Shown here: positions 44,799 to 53,777 of the stretch, piece after piece
Numbering within the stretch: position 1 is the stretch's first letter
Layout of the letters: every line of letters begins with the position of its first letter
Origin: Flaviramulus_B aquimarinus
GTDB taxonomy: Bacteria > Bacteroidota > Bacteroidia > Flavobacteriales > Flavobacteriaceae
Assembly (NCBI RefSeq): GCF_039543205.1
Contig: NZ_BAABJH010000001.1
Location: forward strand, 62,001 to 126,000
Reading direction: 5' to 3'
Length of the DNA stretch: 64,000 nucleotides
Made by a program: the position numbers and the translations under genes
Notes under the pieces: generated by a model
Database searches by the model: none
What the model saw: only the letters and a program-made list of their open reading frames with translations
What the model was told of the DNA's origin: nothing

Positions 44799-45809
44799 AT
44801 GGATAACCTCGTTTTATTTAAAAATACGACACGCAATAAATTATTAAACAAACGTTCTGGCGAATCCAAATTTGGTCAACATGTTAAAATATTAACCCGC
44901 ATTTCTAACATATACGAACAACTTGAAAATTTGGATGTTACACATGTCGTTTTAGGTTTACCCGAAGATGTTGGTGTTTTTGCTAACCATGGAAAAACAG
45001 GAACTTCAAAAGCCTGGAACGCCACCCTTAAAGTTTTGTTAAACATCCAAAGTAATGATTATACAAAGGCTAACAAAGTCTTAATTTTAGGGCATTTAGA
45101 TTTTTCATCCGAACTATTAGAAGTTTCAAAATTAAATTCAACCAAAAAAAAAGATGTTTTAAAAGCAAGAAAACTTGTTGATCATATAGATGCATCTGTT
45201 GCAAATATTATTTACCAAATTGTATTGGCAGGAAAAAAACCAATTATTATAGGTGGCGGACATAACAATGCTTATGGAAACATTAAAGGCTCTAGCTTAG
45301 CTTTAGGGAAATCTATTAATGTTATTAATCTGGATGCACATTCCGATTTTAGAAATGAAGAAGGGCGTCATAGTGGTAATGGATTTAAATACGCTTATAC
45401 AGAAGGGTTTTTAGGCAATTATTTTATTTTTGGTTTACATGAAAACTATACATCTGATAAAATATTTAAAACACTCGATAAATTAAAACCTATTGAATAC
45501 AACACATTTGAAGCTTTAGAAATTAGAAATGAACTAAAATTTAAAAGCGAATTAAAACGAGCTTTGGCACATGTTTCAGAAAGCAATTTTGGTATAGAAA
45601 TTGACTGTGATGCTATTGAAAATATTCCTAGCAGTGCTATGACACCTAGCGGGTTTAGTGTTAATAAAACCCGACAATTACTCAATTACTTTTCAAGACA
45701 TAATCATGCTTGTTATTTACATATTTGCGAAGCTTCGCCAACTAAAAAAACAGCTAATCAAGTTGGTAAACTCATTACCTATTTAATTACAGATTATATT
45801 AAAGCTTAA
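44799..45809 (+). CDS. hutG: Formimidoylglutamase (ureohydrolase family)
   Basis: A 336-residue arginase-superfamily enzyme expected to hydrolyse N-formimidoyl-glutamate to glutamate and formamide, the last step of histidine degradation. Manganese-binding motifs are IIGGGHNNAYGN, INLDAHSDFRNEEGRHSGNG and FGIEIDCDAIENIP. The arginine-binding signature of true arginases is not obvious. Assignment to HutG rather than agmatinase or arginase rests on resemblance to flavobacterial HutG and on the nearby hutI. The N-terminal ~100 residues are longer than in minimal agmatinases. Confidence 0.82.
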   Translation: MDNLVLFKNTTRNKLLNKRSGESKFGQHVKILTRISNIYEQLENLDVTHVVLGLPEDVGVFANHGKTGTSKAWNATLKVLLNIQSNDYTKANKVLILGHLDFSSELLEVSKLNSTKKKDVLKARKLVDHIDASVANIIYQIVLAGKKPIIIGGGHNNAYGNIKGSSLALGKSINVINLDAHSDFRNEEGRHSGNGFKYAYTEGFLGNYFIFGLHENYTSDKIFKTLDKLKPIEYNTFEALEIRNELKFKSELKRALAHVSESNFGIEIDCDAIENIPSSAMTPSGFSVNKTRQLLNYFSRHNHACYLHICEASPTKKTANQVGKLITYLITDYIKA

Positions 45810-45815
45810 TATTTT

Positions 45816-45845
45816 TTGCCTATTCTTTATAAAATTATATATTTA
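45816..45845 (+). promoter_or_regulatory. Near-consensus promoter for the MarR-GNAT gene
   Basis: TTG at 45816-45818 and TATATTTA at 45838-45845 (one mismatch to TAnnTTTG) are separated by 19 bp. The leader would be about 25 nt to the ATG at 45874. Confidence 0.42.
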
Positions 45846-45873
45846 CATAAGCACTTATATAAATACTAATACT

Positions 45874-46833
45874 ATGGATGCATTACGCGGTTATGGCGAG
45901 TTAGGTTTAGGCTCAAGACTAAAACGGGTAAGCGAGTATATGATGAGAGAAACCCAATTGGTATACAACTATTTTAATATAGATTTTGACCCTTACTTAT
46001 TCCCTATTTTTAAAATTATAACCAATAAAAAAGGGGTTACAAATTCTGAAATTCAAAGTTCCTTACAATTTAGTCAACCAGCAATTACACAGGCCTTAAA
46101 CAAGTTAAATCTAAAAGGATTGATTGTTTACAAAAACGATGACTTAGATAAACGGAAGAAAATAATTTTTCTTTCTAAAAAAGGACAACAAATGTTGAAT
46201 ACCTTAAAACCAATTTGGAAAAGTATTGATCTAGTAATTAAAGATTATACGTTAGAAGCTTCAAGTTCATTAATTGAACATTTAAATACGCTTGAAAACA
46301 AACTTAATACTACAAGTTTTAGTGATACTATAATACATCATATAAAAATGAATAATACAACTACACAAGACATAGAAATTATTACCTACCAAAATAAATA
46401 TGCCCAAACCTTTTATGATTTAAATATTGAATGGTTACAAACCTATTTTTATGTTGAAGCGTATGACGAAGAGGTTTTAAGCCAACCAGAAAAATATATT
46501 ATCAATAAAGGGGGACATATATTCTTTGCCCTCTTAAATAATAAAATAGTTGGTACTGTAGCATTAATGCCTATTGGAGATGAAGGGCTTTTTGAGCTTA
46601 CAAAAATGGCGGTGTCTCCTAATCATAGAGGATTTAAAATAGGCCAACAATTGATGCAGCATTGCATTGATTTTGCTAAAAATACCATAGGATTACCTAA
46701 ACTTATACTATACTCCAATAGAAAACTAGAAAACGCCATTTATATTTATAGAAAGTATGGGTTTATTGAGCTTCCTTTAGAACCTGATACACCATATAAA
46801 CGTAGTGATATTAAAATGGAGTTGGTGTTTTAG
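45874..46833 (+). CDS. MarR-type regulator fused to a GNAT acetyltransferase
   Basis: A 319-residue two-domain protein. The N-terminal ~150 residues form a MarR winged helix (GVTNSEIQSSLQFSQPAITQALNKL recognition region, then DDLDKRKKIIFLSKKG wing). From about 165, a GNAT domain has GHIFFALLNNKIVGTVALMP, the acetyl-CoA loop VSPNHRGFKIGQQLMQHC and YIYRKYGFIELPL. Such fusions are known across bacteria. The acetyltransferase could modify a small-molecule ligand that also controls DNA binding; the target is unknown. It is transcribed alone. Confidence 0.88.
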   Translation: MDALRGYGELGLGSRLKRVSEYMMRETQLVYNYFNIDFDPYLFPIFKIITNKKGVTNSEIQSSLQFSQPAITQALNKLNLKGLIVYKNDDLDKRKKIIFLSKKGQQMLNTLKPIWKSIDLVIKDYTLEASSSLIEHLNTLENKLNTTSFSDTIIHHIKMNNTTTQDIEIITYQNKYAQTFYDLNIEWLQTYFYVEAYDEEVLSQPEKYIINKGGHIFFALLNNKIVGTVALMPIGDEGLFELTKMAVSPNHRGFKIGQQLMQHCIDFAKNTIGLPKLILYSNRKLENAIYIYRKYGFIELPLEPDTPYKRSDIKMELVF

Positions 46834-47151
46834 TCATTTGATTACATCAAAACATCTAATTTGAATGATCTATCGAATGCTAATTGCATAATAGACTCCA
46901 TACCTCTATAAAAAAGCTTTTTTTCTTTCAAGCAGTTTTTCTTAAGGTTTCTAGAATAAATCTATTTTTATATCCCTAACCCATCCTTGATAATTTTTAA
47001 CATTATAAATCAAATATTTAAGAAAAACGCTACAAAAAAGAATAAAATTTAATTAAATGATAAAACTTAACCTCATTCAATTAAAACGTAAGTTTTTATT
47101 TGTTAAAAAATGGTAATTAACTTTAATTTGTTTTGAACTTAAATCAACAAA
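46834..47151. other. Intergenic spacer upstream of the lipoprotein gene
   Basis: About 320 bp of AT-rich sequence with no ORF or RNA gene recognised. A perfect palindrome AAAAAAGCTTTTTT near 46910 has no loop and is not a normal terminator. Confidence 0.35.
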
Positions 47152-47577
47152 ATGAAAAATTTAAAGCTTACCTTATTAACAATTATTACAACTTGTTTAA
47201 CCTTTTCTTGTAGCAGTGATGATGACTCATCTTCTTCAGAAAATTTCGCAGAATTAATTATTGGAACATGGAAATGGACTGCTACTTCAGAAAATGGAGT
47301 TGCCGATACATTAACAGAATGCGAATTGCAAAATACAATCACTTTTGCTTCTACAACATATACTGGTGTTGAACATGACAATGGCAATGCTCCTTGTACT
47401 TCTTATAATTTTGATGGTACGTATACTATTGTTGGAAACACATTAACATTAGGTGATGATCTTGAAGAAGATACTGAAGAAATTGAAACTCTTAACTCTA
47501 CCACATTAGTGTTCGAATATGAAGAGACTTTCAATAATGAAACTACAATATATAGAGATACCTACACAAGGCAATAA
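47152..47577 (+). CDS. Lipocalin-like surface lipoprotein
   Basis: A 141-residue lipoprotein. The signal peptide MKNLKLTLLTIITTCLTFSC carries a lipobox ending at Cys 20, followed by an acidic/serine stretch SSDDDSSSSE. That matches the Bacteroidota lipoprotein export signal, which sends lipoproteins to the outer leaflet. The rest is a lipocalin-like beta-barrel of the common Bacteroidota type (LIIGTWKWTA, NTITFASTTYTG, GTYTIVGNTLTLGDD, TTLVFEYEE). Function unknown. A terminator follows at 47595-47625. Confidence 0.83.
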   Translation: MKNLKLTLLTIITTCLTFSCSSDDDSSSSENFAELIIGTWKWTATSENGVADTLTECELQNTITFASTTYTGVEHDNGNAPCTSYNFDGTYTIVGNTLTLGDDLEEDTEEIETLNSTTLVFEYEETFNNETTIYRDTYTRQ

Positions 47578-47594
47578 AATATACCCAATTTAAT

Positions 47595-47625
47595 AAAGCC
47601 ATTCGGAAAAACTCTGAATGGCTTT
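47595..47625 (+). terminator. Rho-independent terminator after the lipoprotein gene
   Basis: A 10-bp stem AAAGCCATTC / GAATGGCTTT (47595-47604 with 47616-47625), 11-nt loop, followed by a T run. Transcription from the convergent membrane-protein gene also ends near here. Confidence 0.8.
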
Positions 47626-47643
47626 TTGTTTGCTCATTAATTA

Positions 47644-49329
47644 CTAAATTGCTTTCAAAGAATCAATCTGCCTTTGTAATTTTTCAATTTCTTGAGTTTT
47701 TTTATCAACTTGTGGGATTGCCAAAATAGAATCTACAGATTGCTTAACAGCATCAATTTTTTTTGTTTCTTCAGCAAAATAATACCCAATTTTTTCACTA
47801 GAGCGCCACGCTTCGTTTAGTTGGTCATAAACTGTTTTGTCCCATTGACTGGGGTGTTTTACATCTATCCAAACCACATCCCGATATTCACTATCAATCA
47901 ATGCCAAATCTGGAGTTGCTGAGCCATCAAAATTATCAGAACCTTCTCGAATAGCAGAAATAGTGCCTAAGAAAAACAAACGTTTTCGTCCTGCTATATC
48001 TTTGATATAGGGTCTAAATTCTACCGGTTTGTTAACCGACCAATCAAATTCTTTACGTGATTCAATCACTTTTAACGGCATAGCTGAAACCCCTGCGTAA
48101 CCTTGCTTTTTTGAGGCATGATCATAATAATAAAAGGTATTGCTACCATCGGCTGGAATAAACACACTATAGGTTAAACTAGTGCGCTCATTGCCTACGG
48201 GTTCTAAACCAAACCAATGATAAAGTCCACTATAAGCGCCAGTATTAGTATCTGAGAAATCAAAATCTGTTACAAAAGGCTGTTGGTTTTGATCATCTGG
48301 CAAGTTTGGTATTTTTACCGCCGTTTCCATATTCCAAGGTAATGGATCGCTAAAACCGCCTAAAAACTTTAAAGATTCTGCCTGTAATCGTGATACTTTT
48401 TCGGCCAATGTATTTTGTCCAATTAAAAAAGGGTAATCCTTCATTTTTTCAGGGTTTATATATGTCCCTTTTCCAATTAAAATACGCTCTATATAATCGT
48501 TAAAATCATGCGCTCCATTTTCAATAACCATAACGCCTCCAAAGGTTGGATATGGAAATAAAAAGCCTTTCCATTTTATTAAACTCACCACTTCTACCCA
48601 TTGTCCTGTATCATTTTTCATGTAATAGGTATCACTTGGTTCCATCATAAACAAATGAAAAAAGTTGAAACGCTGCACTACAGCATTATAGGTGTTTCTA
48701 CTAAACTTTAACGATTCGCCTATTGAAAAGGTTACTGGAATTCTGTTTTCACTTGAAAACCTAGGAAATGGTGTCGTACTCGATACAGCAAAAACTTCTT
48801 CGGTATTATCAGTCATACCCTGCCACACATACTTTTCAGTGGGTTGAATGGCCATTGTCCATTTATTCTCATCGCCTATTCTAACCAAATGCGGTAGGGA
48901 GACATCTTTAGTTTCGCCTACACTTTCATTAGCCATTGAAAACACATTACGAAGGGGTTGGATTCGTTCATTTTGGGTAAGGGGCAACTCATTAATTTCA
49001 ACCCGATTAAGATGATTAAAAACATTGTATGTCTTCATATAATCATACATTTTAAAATGCCAACCTAAAGCATATAGCACCCCAAAGAAAATAATGAGGA
49101 ATGCTAAAATACCTAATCGACTACCTGTACTTGTTGATTTTCGAAATTTTCGCAATCCAAAAAATAACACAATAGCACTTAGTAGAATGATGAAAACAAA
49201 TTTTCTAAGAAACAGCAAGGCTGGTTGATAATCGTCGCGTAAAACGAATAGCGCAATAAGCAGAACCAAAACAGTAATTACTGTTATTGTTTTTTGTTTC
49301 TTTCCTTTATTCCAGTAGTTTTTAATCAT
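47644..49329 (-). CDS. Large membrane protein of the uncharacterised AAA+/coiled-coil operon
   Basis: A 561-residue protein from ATG 49329 (MIKNYWNKGKKQK). The upstream in-frame ATG at 49341 lies inside a hairpin repeat and is probably not used. Three membrane spans occur near the start (about 14-30 TVITVLVLLIALFVL, 39-57 FVFIILLSAIVLFFG, 70-88 LGILAFLIIFFGVLY). The remaining ~470 residues are predicted extracytoplasmic, rich in Phe, Tyr, Trp and beta strands (LVRIGDENKWTMAIQPTEKY, WKGFLFPYPTFGGVMVIENG). The C-terminus is a short helix (KKTQEIEKLQRQIDSL). No catalytic motif or known domain is recognised. It is the last gene of the operon and its likely role is at the inner membrane. Confidence 0.75.
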   Translation of the reverse strand: MIKNYWNKGKKQKTITVITVLVLLIALFVLRDDYQPALLFLRKFVFIILLSAIVLFFGLRKFRKSTSTGSRLGILAFLIIFFGVLYALGWHFKMYDYMKTYNVFNHLNRVEINELPLTQNERIQPLRNVFSMANESVGETKDVSLPHLVRIGDENKWTMAIQPTEKYVWQGMTDNTEEVFAVSSTTPFPRFSSENRIPVTFSIGESLKFSRNTYNAVVQRFNFFHLFMMEPSDTYYMKNDTGQWVEVVSLIKWKGFLFPYPTFGGVMVIENGAHDFNDYIERILIGKGTYINPEKMKDYPFLIGQNTLAEKVSRLQAESLKFLGGFSDPLPWNMETAVKIPNLPDDQNQQPFVTDFDFSDTNTGAYSGLYHWFGLEPVGNERTSLTYSVFIPADGSNTFYYYDHASKKQGYAGVSAMPLKVIESRKEFDWSVNKPVEFRPYIKDIAGRKRLFFLGTISAIREGSDNFDGSATPDLALIDSEYRDVVWIDVKHPSQWDKTVYDQLNEAWRSSEKIGYYFAEETKKIDAVKQSVDSILAIPQVDKKTQEIEKLQRQIDSLKAI

Positions 49330-49336
49330 GATTTTT

Positions 49337-49361
49337 GTCATTCCTGCAAAGGCAGGAATCT
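49337..49361. repeat. Palindromic repeat copy 1 (ATTCCTGC-loop-GCAGGAAT)
   Basis: 25 bp with an 8-bp perfect stem and 4-nt loop (AAAG). It is near-identical to the inverted copy at 49388-49412. It fills the gap between two operon genes and covers a spurious upstream ATG of the next gene. Confidence 0.85.
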
Positions 49362-49387
49362 TATTAATTTAACTTCTTTTTCAAAAT

Positions 49388-49412
49388 AGATTCCTGCCTT
49401 CGCAGGAATAAC
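49388..49412. repeat. Palindromic repeat copy 2, inverted relative to copy 1
   Basis: 25 bp, stem ATTCCTGC/GCAGGAAT with loop CTTC. The reverse complement matches copy 1 at 23 of 25 positions. It begins 2 bp after the stop codon of the small membrane-protein gene (minus strand). The pair resembles a two-unit REP/BIME-type element. Confidence 0.85.
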
Positions 49413-49414
49413 AT

Positions 49415-49942
49415 TTACATTAAGCCTTTATCCTTTAAACGTTCTCTTGCGCTCTTCTGCTCTACCTTTGGTATTTCTTTGGTTTCCTCAATAACTTCTT
49501 GCTCATCTTTCGATTTTAAATCTTCAATAAAGTCTTTTCCTTTTTCGATAGTATCATACACTACATCTTCTATAGAATCACTTTTTTCTTCAATAACTTT
49601 AGAAGACTTAATCACAAAATTAGCAACATAAGTCCCTATAAGGGTTCCAACAGCAAATGAAGAAAAGGCTGAAATCCCATTATAACTTCCAAATACGGAA
49701 ACCGGTGTTAAAAATTCTACAATTAAAGCAGCAATTAAAACTAAACTAACAACAAAGATTAACCTAGGTAAAAAAGCTTGTTTAAAAACAAAACCTTTTG
49801 GGTTATCAGCATTCATTTGTAATTCTTTACTATTAACCACCTTATTTAAAAATCGATATAGGCCATTTCCATTAGACTCTCTCCAGTATAAAAAGATTCC
49901 GAATAATATAGCTGCAATAAAAATCACTAATTCTAGTCCCAT
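49415..49942 (-). CDS. Small membrane protein of the uncharacterised operon
   Basis: A 175-residue protein with three predicted membrane spans (about 3-19 LELVIFIAAILFGIFLY, 59-78 PRLIFVVSLVLIAALIVEFL, 89-111 ISAFSSFAVGTLIGTYVANFVI) and a charged C-terminal tail of about 60 residues (EEKSDSIEDVVYDTIEKGKD, ending ARERLKDKGLM) that probably lies in the cytoplasm as a helical docking arm. No known domain is recognised. It starts 42 bp after the 411-residue protein gene and is followed by two hairpin repeats. Confidence 0.75.
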   Translation of the reverse strand: MGLELVIFIAAILFGIFLYWRESNGNGLYRFLNKVVNSKELQMNADNPKGFVFKQAFLPRLIFVVSLVLIAALIVEFLTPVSVFGSYNGISAFSSFAVGTLIGTYVANFVIKSSKVIEEKSDSIEDVVYDTIEKGKDFIEDLKSKDEQEVIEETKEIPKVEQKSARERLKDKGLM

Positions 49943-49984
49943 AATTTCAAGTTTAATATCCTATATAAAATTAGTCTATAATTT

Positions 49985-51220
49985 TTAAATATTGTTACTA
50001 ATGGTTTCAATAGCCCATTCTTTGAGCGAATCATTCCATTTTTCAAAACTATCGTAAAACGCTTCTTTATCATACCAATACCAATACAACACATCTTTTT
50101 GAGATATGTTAACTAATAGCATCCATATTAAATCTTGGTGCTTGGCATCTAATGATGAATGTGGTTGATGCAAGGCTTCAAACAATTTTAAATCTACTAT
50201 ATCTGCAATTTTGTATTGATTGCTGGTTTCTAACTTTTCTAAATACCGCTCAACGCTCATCACTTTTTTTCGTGACTTTATATCTAATTTATTTAAATAG
50301 CTTTTATATAAAATGGGGTCGTTTAAGATATCTTTTATTGGATGCTGTGTCTTTTTTAAATGAAGCGACATTTCAAACTTTTTGATACGTTCATAGCGTT
50401 TTGTTTTTATCACTTTTTCTAAATCATACTCAATAATCACATGATCACGTAATTTAACCATGAGTTCTGTTTGTTGAATATGATAAATTAAAACCTCATA
50501 ATTGGTGTCCTTAATCGCCTCTTTATGCCAAGTTTCATCTTCAAAAATGACTATAGGCGTTATAAAATCGCGTAATATGTATACACCTCCAAAAGATCGT
50601 GTGTAGAATGAATCTGTTGTATATTGTAGTTCGTGTAAATCTAAATCACGAAAACGTAAATCGCCATGCTTTTTTGCTGAATCTAATAGCTTTTGATGTA
50701 GTGTTTCATCAATAAAATTATTATCTCTATTAAACGTTTTAACAAGTTCTAACTGTTCTTCTTGAGTTTTTTCCAGATTATCTATAAGATGAAAATGTAT
50801 GGAAACGGTATTGTATTTTAAAACATCTAAGGGTTCATAAAATGCATCAATACCTTGGTCGAAATCTAAACATATTGCTGAATCGCGCGTAATATCTTTA
50901 ATCTTTTCTCCATGTGTTTTAAAAACAAACTTCATGAGGTCTCTATCAAACGTATGAAATGCCAAATACACAGGTTTCCCTTTTTGCAAAGGCGAAATGA
51001 TAATACCGTGAGGATTTGCCTCTCCATTATTTAAGTAATACTTATCTTCTTTTTCTTTTGCAATTTCGGGGCTCCAACCTATACCATCTATGTGGAAGGT
51101 TTTTAACTTCGTTTTTGTAAAGCCTAGTTTTACCAAGCATTTATTGTAACGCTCGACTAGCTTTCCACTTATGGGAATGAGTTCACTTCTATATAAATTG
51201 GCTTGTTTTAGTTTGTCCAT
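49985..51220 (-). CDS. Soluble protein of unknown function in the AAA+/coiled-coil operon
   Basis: A 411-residue protein with no signal peptide or membrane span. The N-terminus LYRSELIPISGKLVERYNKCL is followed by an alpha/beta region with NNGEANPHGIIISPLQKGKP and VYLAFHTFDRDLM, a segment FICLDFDQG-like (AICLDFDQGIDAFYEPLDVLK), and an all-helical C-terminal half. I do not recognise the family with confidence; it may be one of the flavobacterial DUFs. It begins 5 bp downstream of the Nudix gene, so it is co-expressed with that and the AAA+ ATPase. Nothing visible suggests nuclease or protease activity. Confidence 0.78.
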   Translation of the reverse strand: MDKLKQANLYRSELIPISGKLVERYNKCLVKLGFTKTKLKTFHIDGIGWSPEIAKEKEDKYYLNNGEANPHGIIISPLQKGKPVYLAFHTFDRDLMKFVFKTHGEKIKDITRDSAICLDFDQGIDAFYEPLDVLKYNTVSIHFHLIDNLEKTQEEQLELVKTFNRDNNFIDETLHQKLLDSAKKHGDLRFRDLDLHELQYTTDSFYTRSFGGVYILRDFITPIVIFEDETWHKEAIKDTNYEVLIYHIQQTELMVKLRDHVIIEYDLEKVIKTKRYERIKKFEMSLHLKKTQHPIKDILNDPILYKSYLNKLDIKSRKKVMSVERYLEKLETSNQYKIADIVDLKLFEALHQPHSSLDAKHQDLIWMLLVNISQKDVLYWYWYDKEAFYDSFEKWNDSLKEWAIETISNNI

Positions 51221-51225
51221 TTTTT

Positions 51226-51810
51226 TTATTCCAACAACTTATGAATCTGCGCATACTGCAATAACAAGATTGTTTTAGCATCAATAATTTCAAAACAAGC
51301 TATCATATCCAATGCTTTAGAAAACGAGATTTCCAATACTTCTATTTCCTCATCTTCACTATCTAAACCACCACCTTCACTTATTTTCATGGCATCTGTA
51401 TATTCCGCTATGAACAAAAACATTTTTTCAGTTACTGCTCCTGGAGAGGTATAACATTCCATAACCTTTTTTGCGCTAGCTATTTTGTAACCAACCTCTT
51501 CTTCTACTTCGCGTATAATGCATACTTCTGGAGGTTCGTTTTTATCAACACCTCCAGCACAAACTTCAATAGACATACCATCGCTTTTGTTATTATCGTA
51601 AGCTGGCATTCTAAACTGCTTGGTTAAAATAACCGTGTTTTTTGCTTTGCTATAAAGTAAAATGGAAGTGCCATCGCCTCTATCATAACTTTCGCGAGAT
51701 AAGCGTTTCCAAATACCATTTTCAAATTTATAATCGTAATCTATTCTATTAAGTGTTGCCCATTCTTGGGACAACGCCGTATAGGTTATATTTCTTAATT
51801 TATGATCCAT
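51226..51810 (-). CDS. Nudix hydrolase of the ADP-ribose/GDP-mannose pyrophosphatase type
   Basis: A 194-residue hydrolase with the complete Nudix box G-x5-E-x7-REVEEEVGY (GGVDKNE PPEVCII REVEEEVGY, about residues 88-110) that binds divalent metal. The surrounding features fit NudK/ADP-sugar pyrophosphatase-like members: an N-terminal strand region WKRLSRESYDRGDGTSILLY, KQFRMPAYD and YTSPGAVTEKMFLFIAEY. It overlaps the AAA+ stop by one base. Nudix enzymes remove nucleoside-diphosphate derivatives, so a link to a nucleotide signal or ADP-ribose-type modification is possible but inferred. Confidence 0.9.
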   Translation of the reverse strand: MDHKLRNITYTALSQEWATLNRIDYDYKFENGIWKRLSRESYDRGDGTSILLYSKAKNTVILTKQFRMPAYDNNKSDGMSIEVCAGGVDKNEPPEVCIIREVEEEVGYKIASAKKVMECYTSPGAVTEKMFLFIAEYTDAMKISEGGGLDSEDEEIEVLEISFSKALDMIACFEIIDAKTILLLQYAQIHKLLE

Positions 51811-53774
51811 TAATCTACTTTATTAAAATAGTTTCTCGCTTCTGTTTCTATATTTAATTGATTCACTCTAGCATCAACTTTTCGCTTAAAATCGGTATCT
51901 GCAATAGTTGCCAAGTTATCTAAATAGCGTATCACTTCTTGCCTTCTTATTTCTGAAAAATCTAAGCCTTTCATATTGGCTCGCATCAGTTCTTGGAGCA
52001 TATTAAACTTTGTATCGTAGTCTTGCTTAAAATAGATATCTGGATTTTCAAACCAATCTTCTTCTAAATCAAAGTCGGTCAATCGTAAGGATACTGCTGA
52101 TTGAATATTTCGAACATCACGCGATGAGAAAAAAGGAAACGCCTTTTGCATGTCTTTATACAAATTAGCATAAAACAAATGTTGATTGGTTTTAAACTGG
52201 TTTTCAACCTTATTATAAATCTCGTTTACACGCTCCTCTGTTGGCTTAACAGAAACCTTAAAAATTGCTCCCATATTTTTAACCAATCCTTGGTCTTGTA
52301 AATAGCTATAATTTTCAGGGCCTTGCATATTTACAAAACCTGGCATAGTATCATCCAATTTACGCCACCATAAATGGTCCTGATCTAAAAAATCGTGTTC
52401 CGTTCGTGCCCCATCAATTTTAAAACGTCCTTGCACTCGCGATATCACAGCTTTATCCAACATTTCTGGAAGGTTGGTAAATAAACCAATGGAACTGTTA
52501 CCATAATTTACAGCATAAGCACCTTCTGTATATCTTAAAAATACGCCTATTACTTCTTTTACGCCTGCTGAAACGCCCTGAGCTGTTCGTTCTTGTAAAT
52601 TGTTTTCGGCATCATCAATGGGTGCAAAAATTAATTTTGTTGGATCTTGCATAGGTTTCATCCATTCCACCATTTTTTCTGCGGATCCTCCTTGAAATGT
52701 GGATATTAGCGTATCTGGCATGGGATGAAACAGAAATGGAATATCTAATGTATTGCAATGTTCCTTTAATCGTGTTGCTATAGCTGCGATTAACATACTT
52801 TTTCCTGTTCCGGGGATTCCATAGCCCATAAAAACGGGCATAAAACCGCCTAATTCTTGAAACGGATTCTTTTTTGCTGTAAAATCATAACTTAACATAC
52901 GTTCGGTTAAACGTCTCGCAAAGTGTTTTGCATCACGATTACCAACAATTTGTTCAAACTTAATTTTATTGAATTCTACACTCTTTGCTATGCCTTGAAA
53001 TACATTGTTCCAACCAGAAACTGCAAATTCGGAATTTTCAAGTTTATAAGTTCTATCTTCAATAGTTTCTGTGTATTCTAATGAACTTTTTCTGAGTTGA
53101 ATTTCATCAATTAAAGCTTCAAAATATACGGCTGTAAAATCGATAACATCTTTATCTGATTTTATAATATCTGGATGTCCAAGATACTTATCAAAATAAA
53201 ACAGACTACACGAAATCCCTTTTAATGGCGACATTAAAGAGACTTCTGGTATGCCAGCAAACTTTTGCTTCATGACGCTTAAATCATCTGATGCATGGGG
53301 TTTTAAATCGTTTAAGATTTTATAAGCTGTAGCAAATAACATAAATGCTGTGGCAGTATGCATTTTGCTTTCAAACTCGCGTTTTCCGTTATTATCTAAC
53401 GCCGATTTGTTTTCGTTTAAACTGGATAAGCCTGAAGCATCGTAATAGCTATCTTTTATCCATATACCTAATGTAATGCCTTCTTGAACGGCATAAAGTG
53501 TTTGATTTAAATTTATAGGAATGGCTACAGAATCAGGTAACAAACGCTTTTTTAAAGCTAAAATGGTTTTTGAAACTGATGTGATTTTAGTTGTATTTGT
53601 TCCGTTATTAGCTCTTGATAAATATAGTAAGATGGACTCGTCTTTACCATTCTTATCTTTATTCTTTGCTCGTGAACCTTGCTCCCACTGTATACTTTTT
53701 AAGTATGATGATGCTTCATCTCGAAGCATATCAAGTTCTGTAAGTTTTATTGGGAATGTTGAGTTATGTTCCAT
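51810..53774 (-). CDS. AAA+ ATPase of an uncharacterised flavobacterial operon
   Basis: A 654-residue ATPase. The first ~300 residues form a mostly helical domain that I do not recognise. The AAA+ module follows: Walker A GYGIPGTGKS (about 317-326), a putative pore/loop region FQGGSAEKMVEWM, Walker B LIFAPIDDAE (about 381-390), sensor-1-like GLFTNLPEMLD (about 430-440) and an Arg-finger candidate SRVQGRF (about 445-451). A helical C-terminus follows. The absence of transmembrane or protease motifs points to a cytoplasmic remodelling ATPase. It starts 4 bp after the GNAT gene stop and the Nudix gene overlaps its end. Confidence 0.88.
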   Translation of the reverse strand: MEHNSTFPIKLTELDMLRDEASSYLKSIQWEQGSRAKNKDKNGKDESILLYLSRANNGTNTTKITSVSKTILALKKRLLPDSVAIPINLNQTLYAVQEGITLGIWIKDSYYDASGLSSLNENKSALDNNGKREFESKMHTATAFMLFATAYKILNDLKPHASDDLSVMKQKFAGIPEVSLMSPLKGISCSLFYFDKYLGHPDIIKSDKDVIDFTAVYFEALIDEIQLRKSSLEYTETIEDRTYKLENSEFAVSGWNNVFQGIAKSVEFNKIKFEQIVGNRDAKHFARRLTERMLSYDFTAKKNPFQELGGFMPVFMGYGIPGTGKSMLIAAIATRLKEHCNTLDIPFLFHPMPDTLISTFQGGSAEKMVEWMKPMQDPTKLIFAPIDDAENNLQERTAQGVSAGVKEVIGVFLRYTEGAYAVNYGNSSIGLFTNLPEMLDKAVISRVQGRFKIDGARTEHDFLDQDHLWWRKLDDTMPGFVNMQGPENYSYLQDQGLVKNMGAIFKVSVKPTEERVNEIYNKVENQFKTNQHLFYANLYKDMQKAFPFFSSRDVRNIQSAVSLRLTDFDLEEDWFENPDIYFKQDYDTKFNMLQELMRANMKGLDFSEIRRQEVIRYLDNLATIADTDFKRKVDARVNQLNIETEARNYFNKVD

Positions 53775-53777
53775 TTA

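Noticed and set aside
46905..46920. AT-rich palindrome AAAAAAGCTTTTTT as a terminator
   Set aside because: It has no loop and lies well downstream of the preceding stop; pairing would need a minimum loop that leaves a weak A/T stem.
49330..49341. Upstream ATG extending the large membrane-protein gene by four codons
   Set aside because: The ATG lies in a palindromic repeat; the next ATG at 49329 starts at a typical basic N-terminus before the first membrane span.
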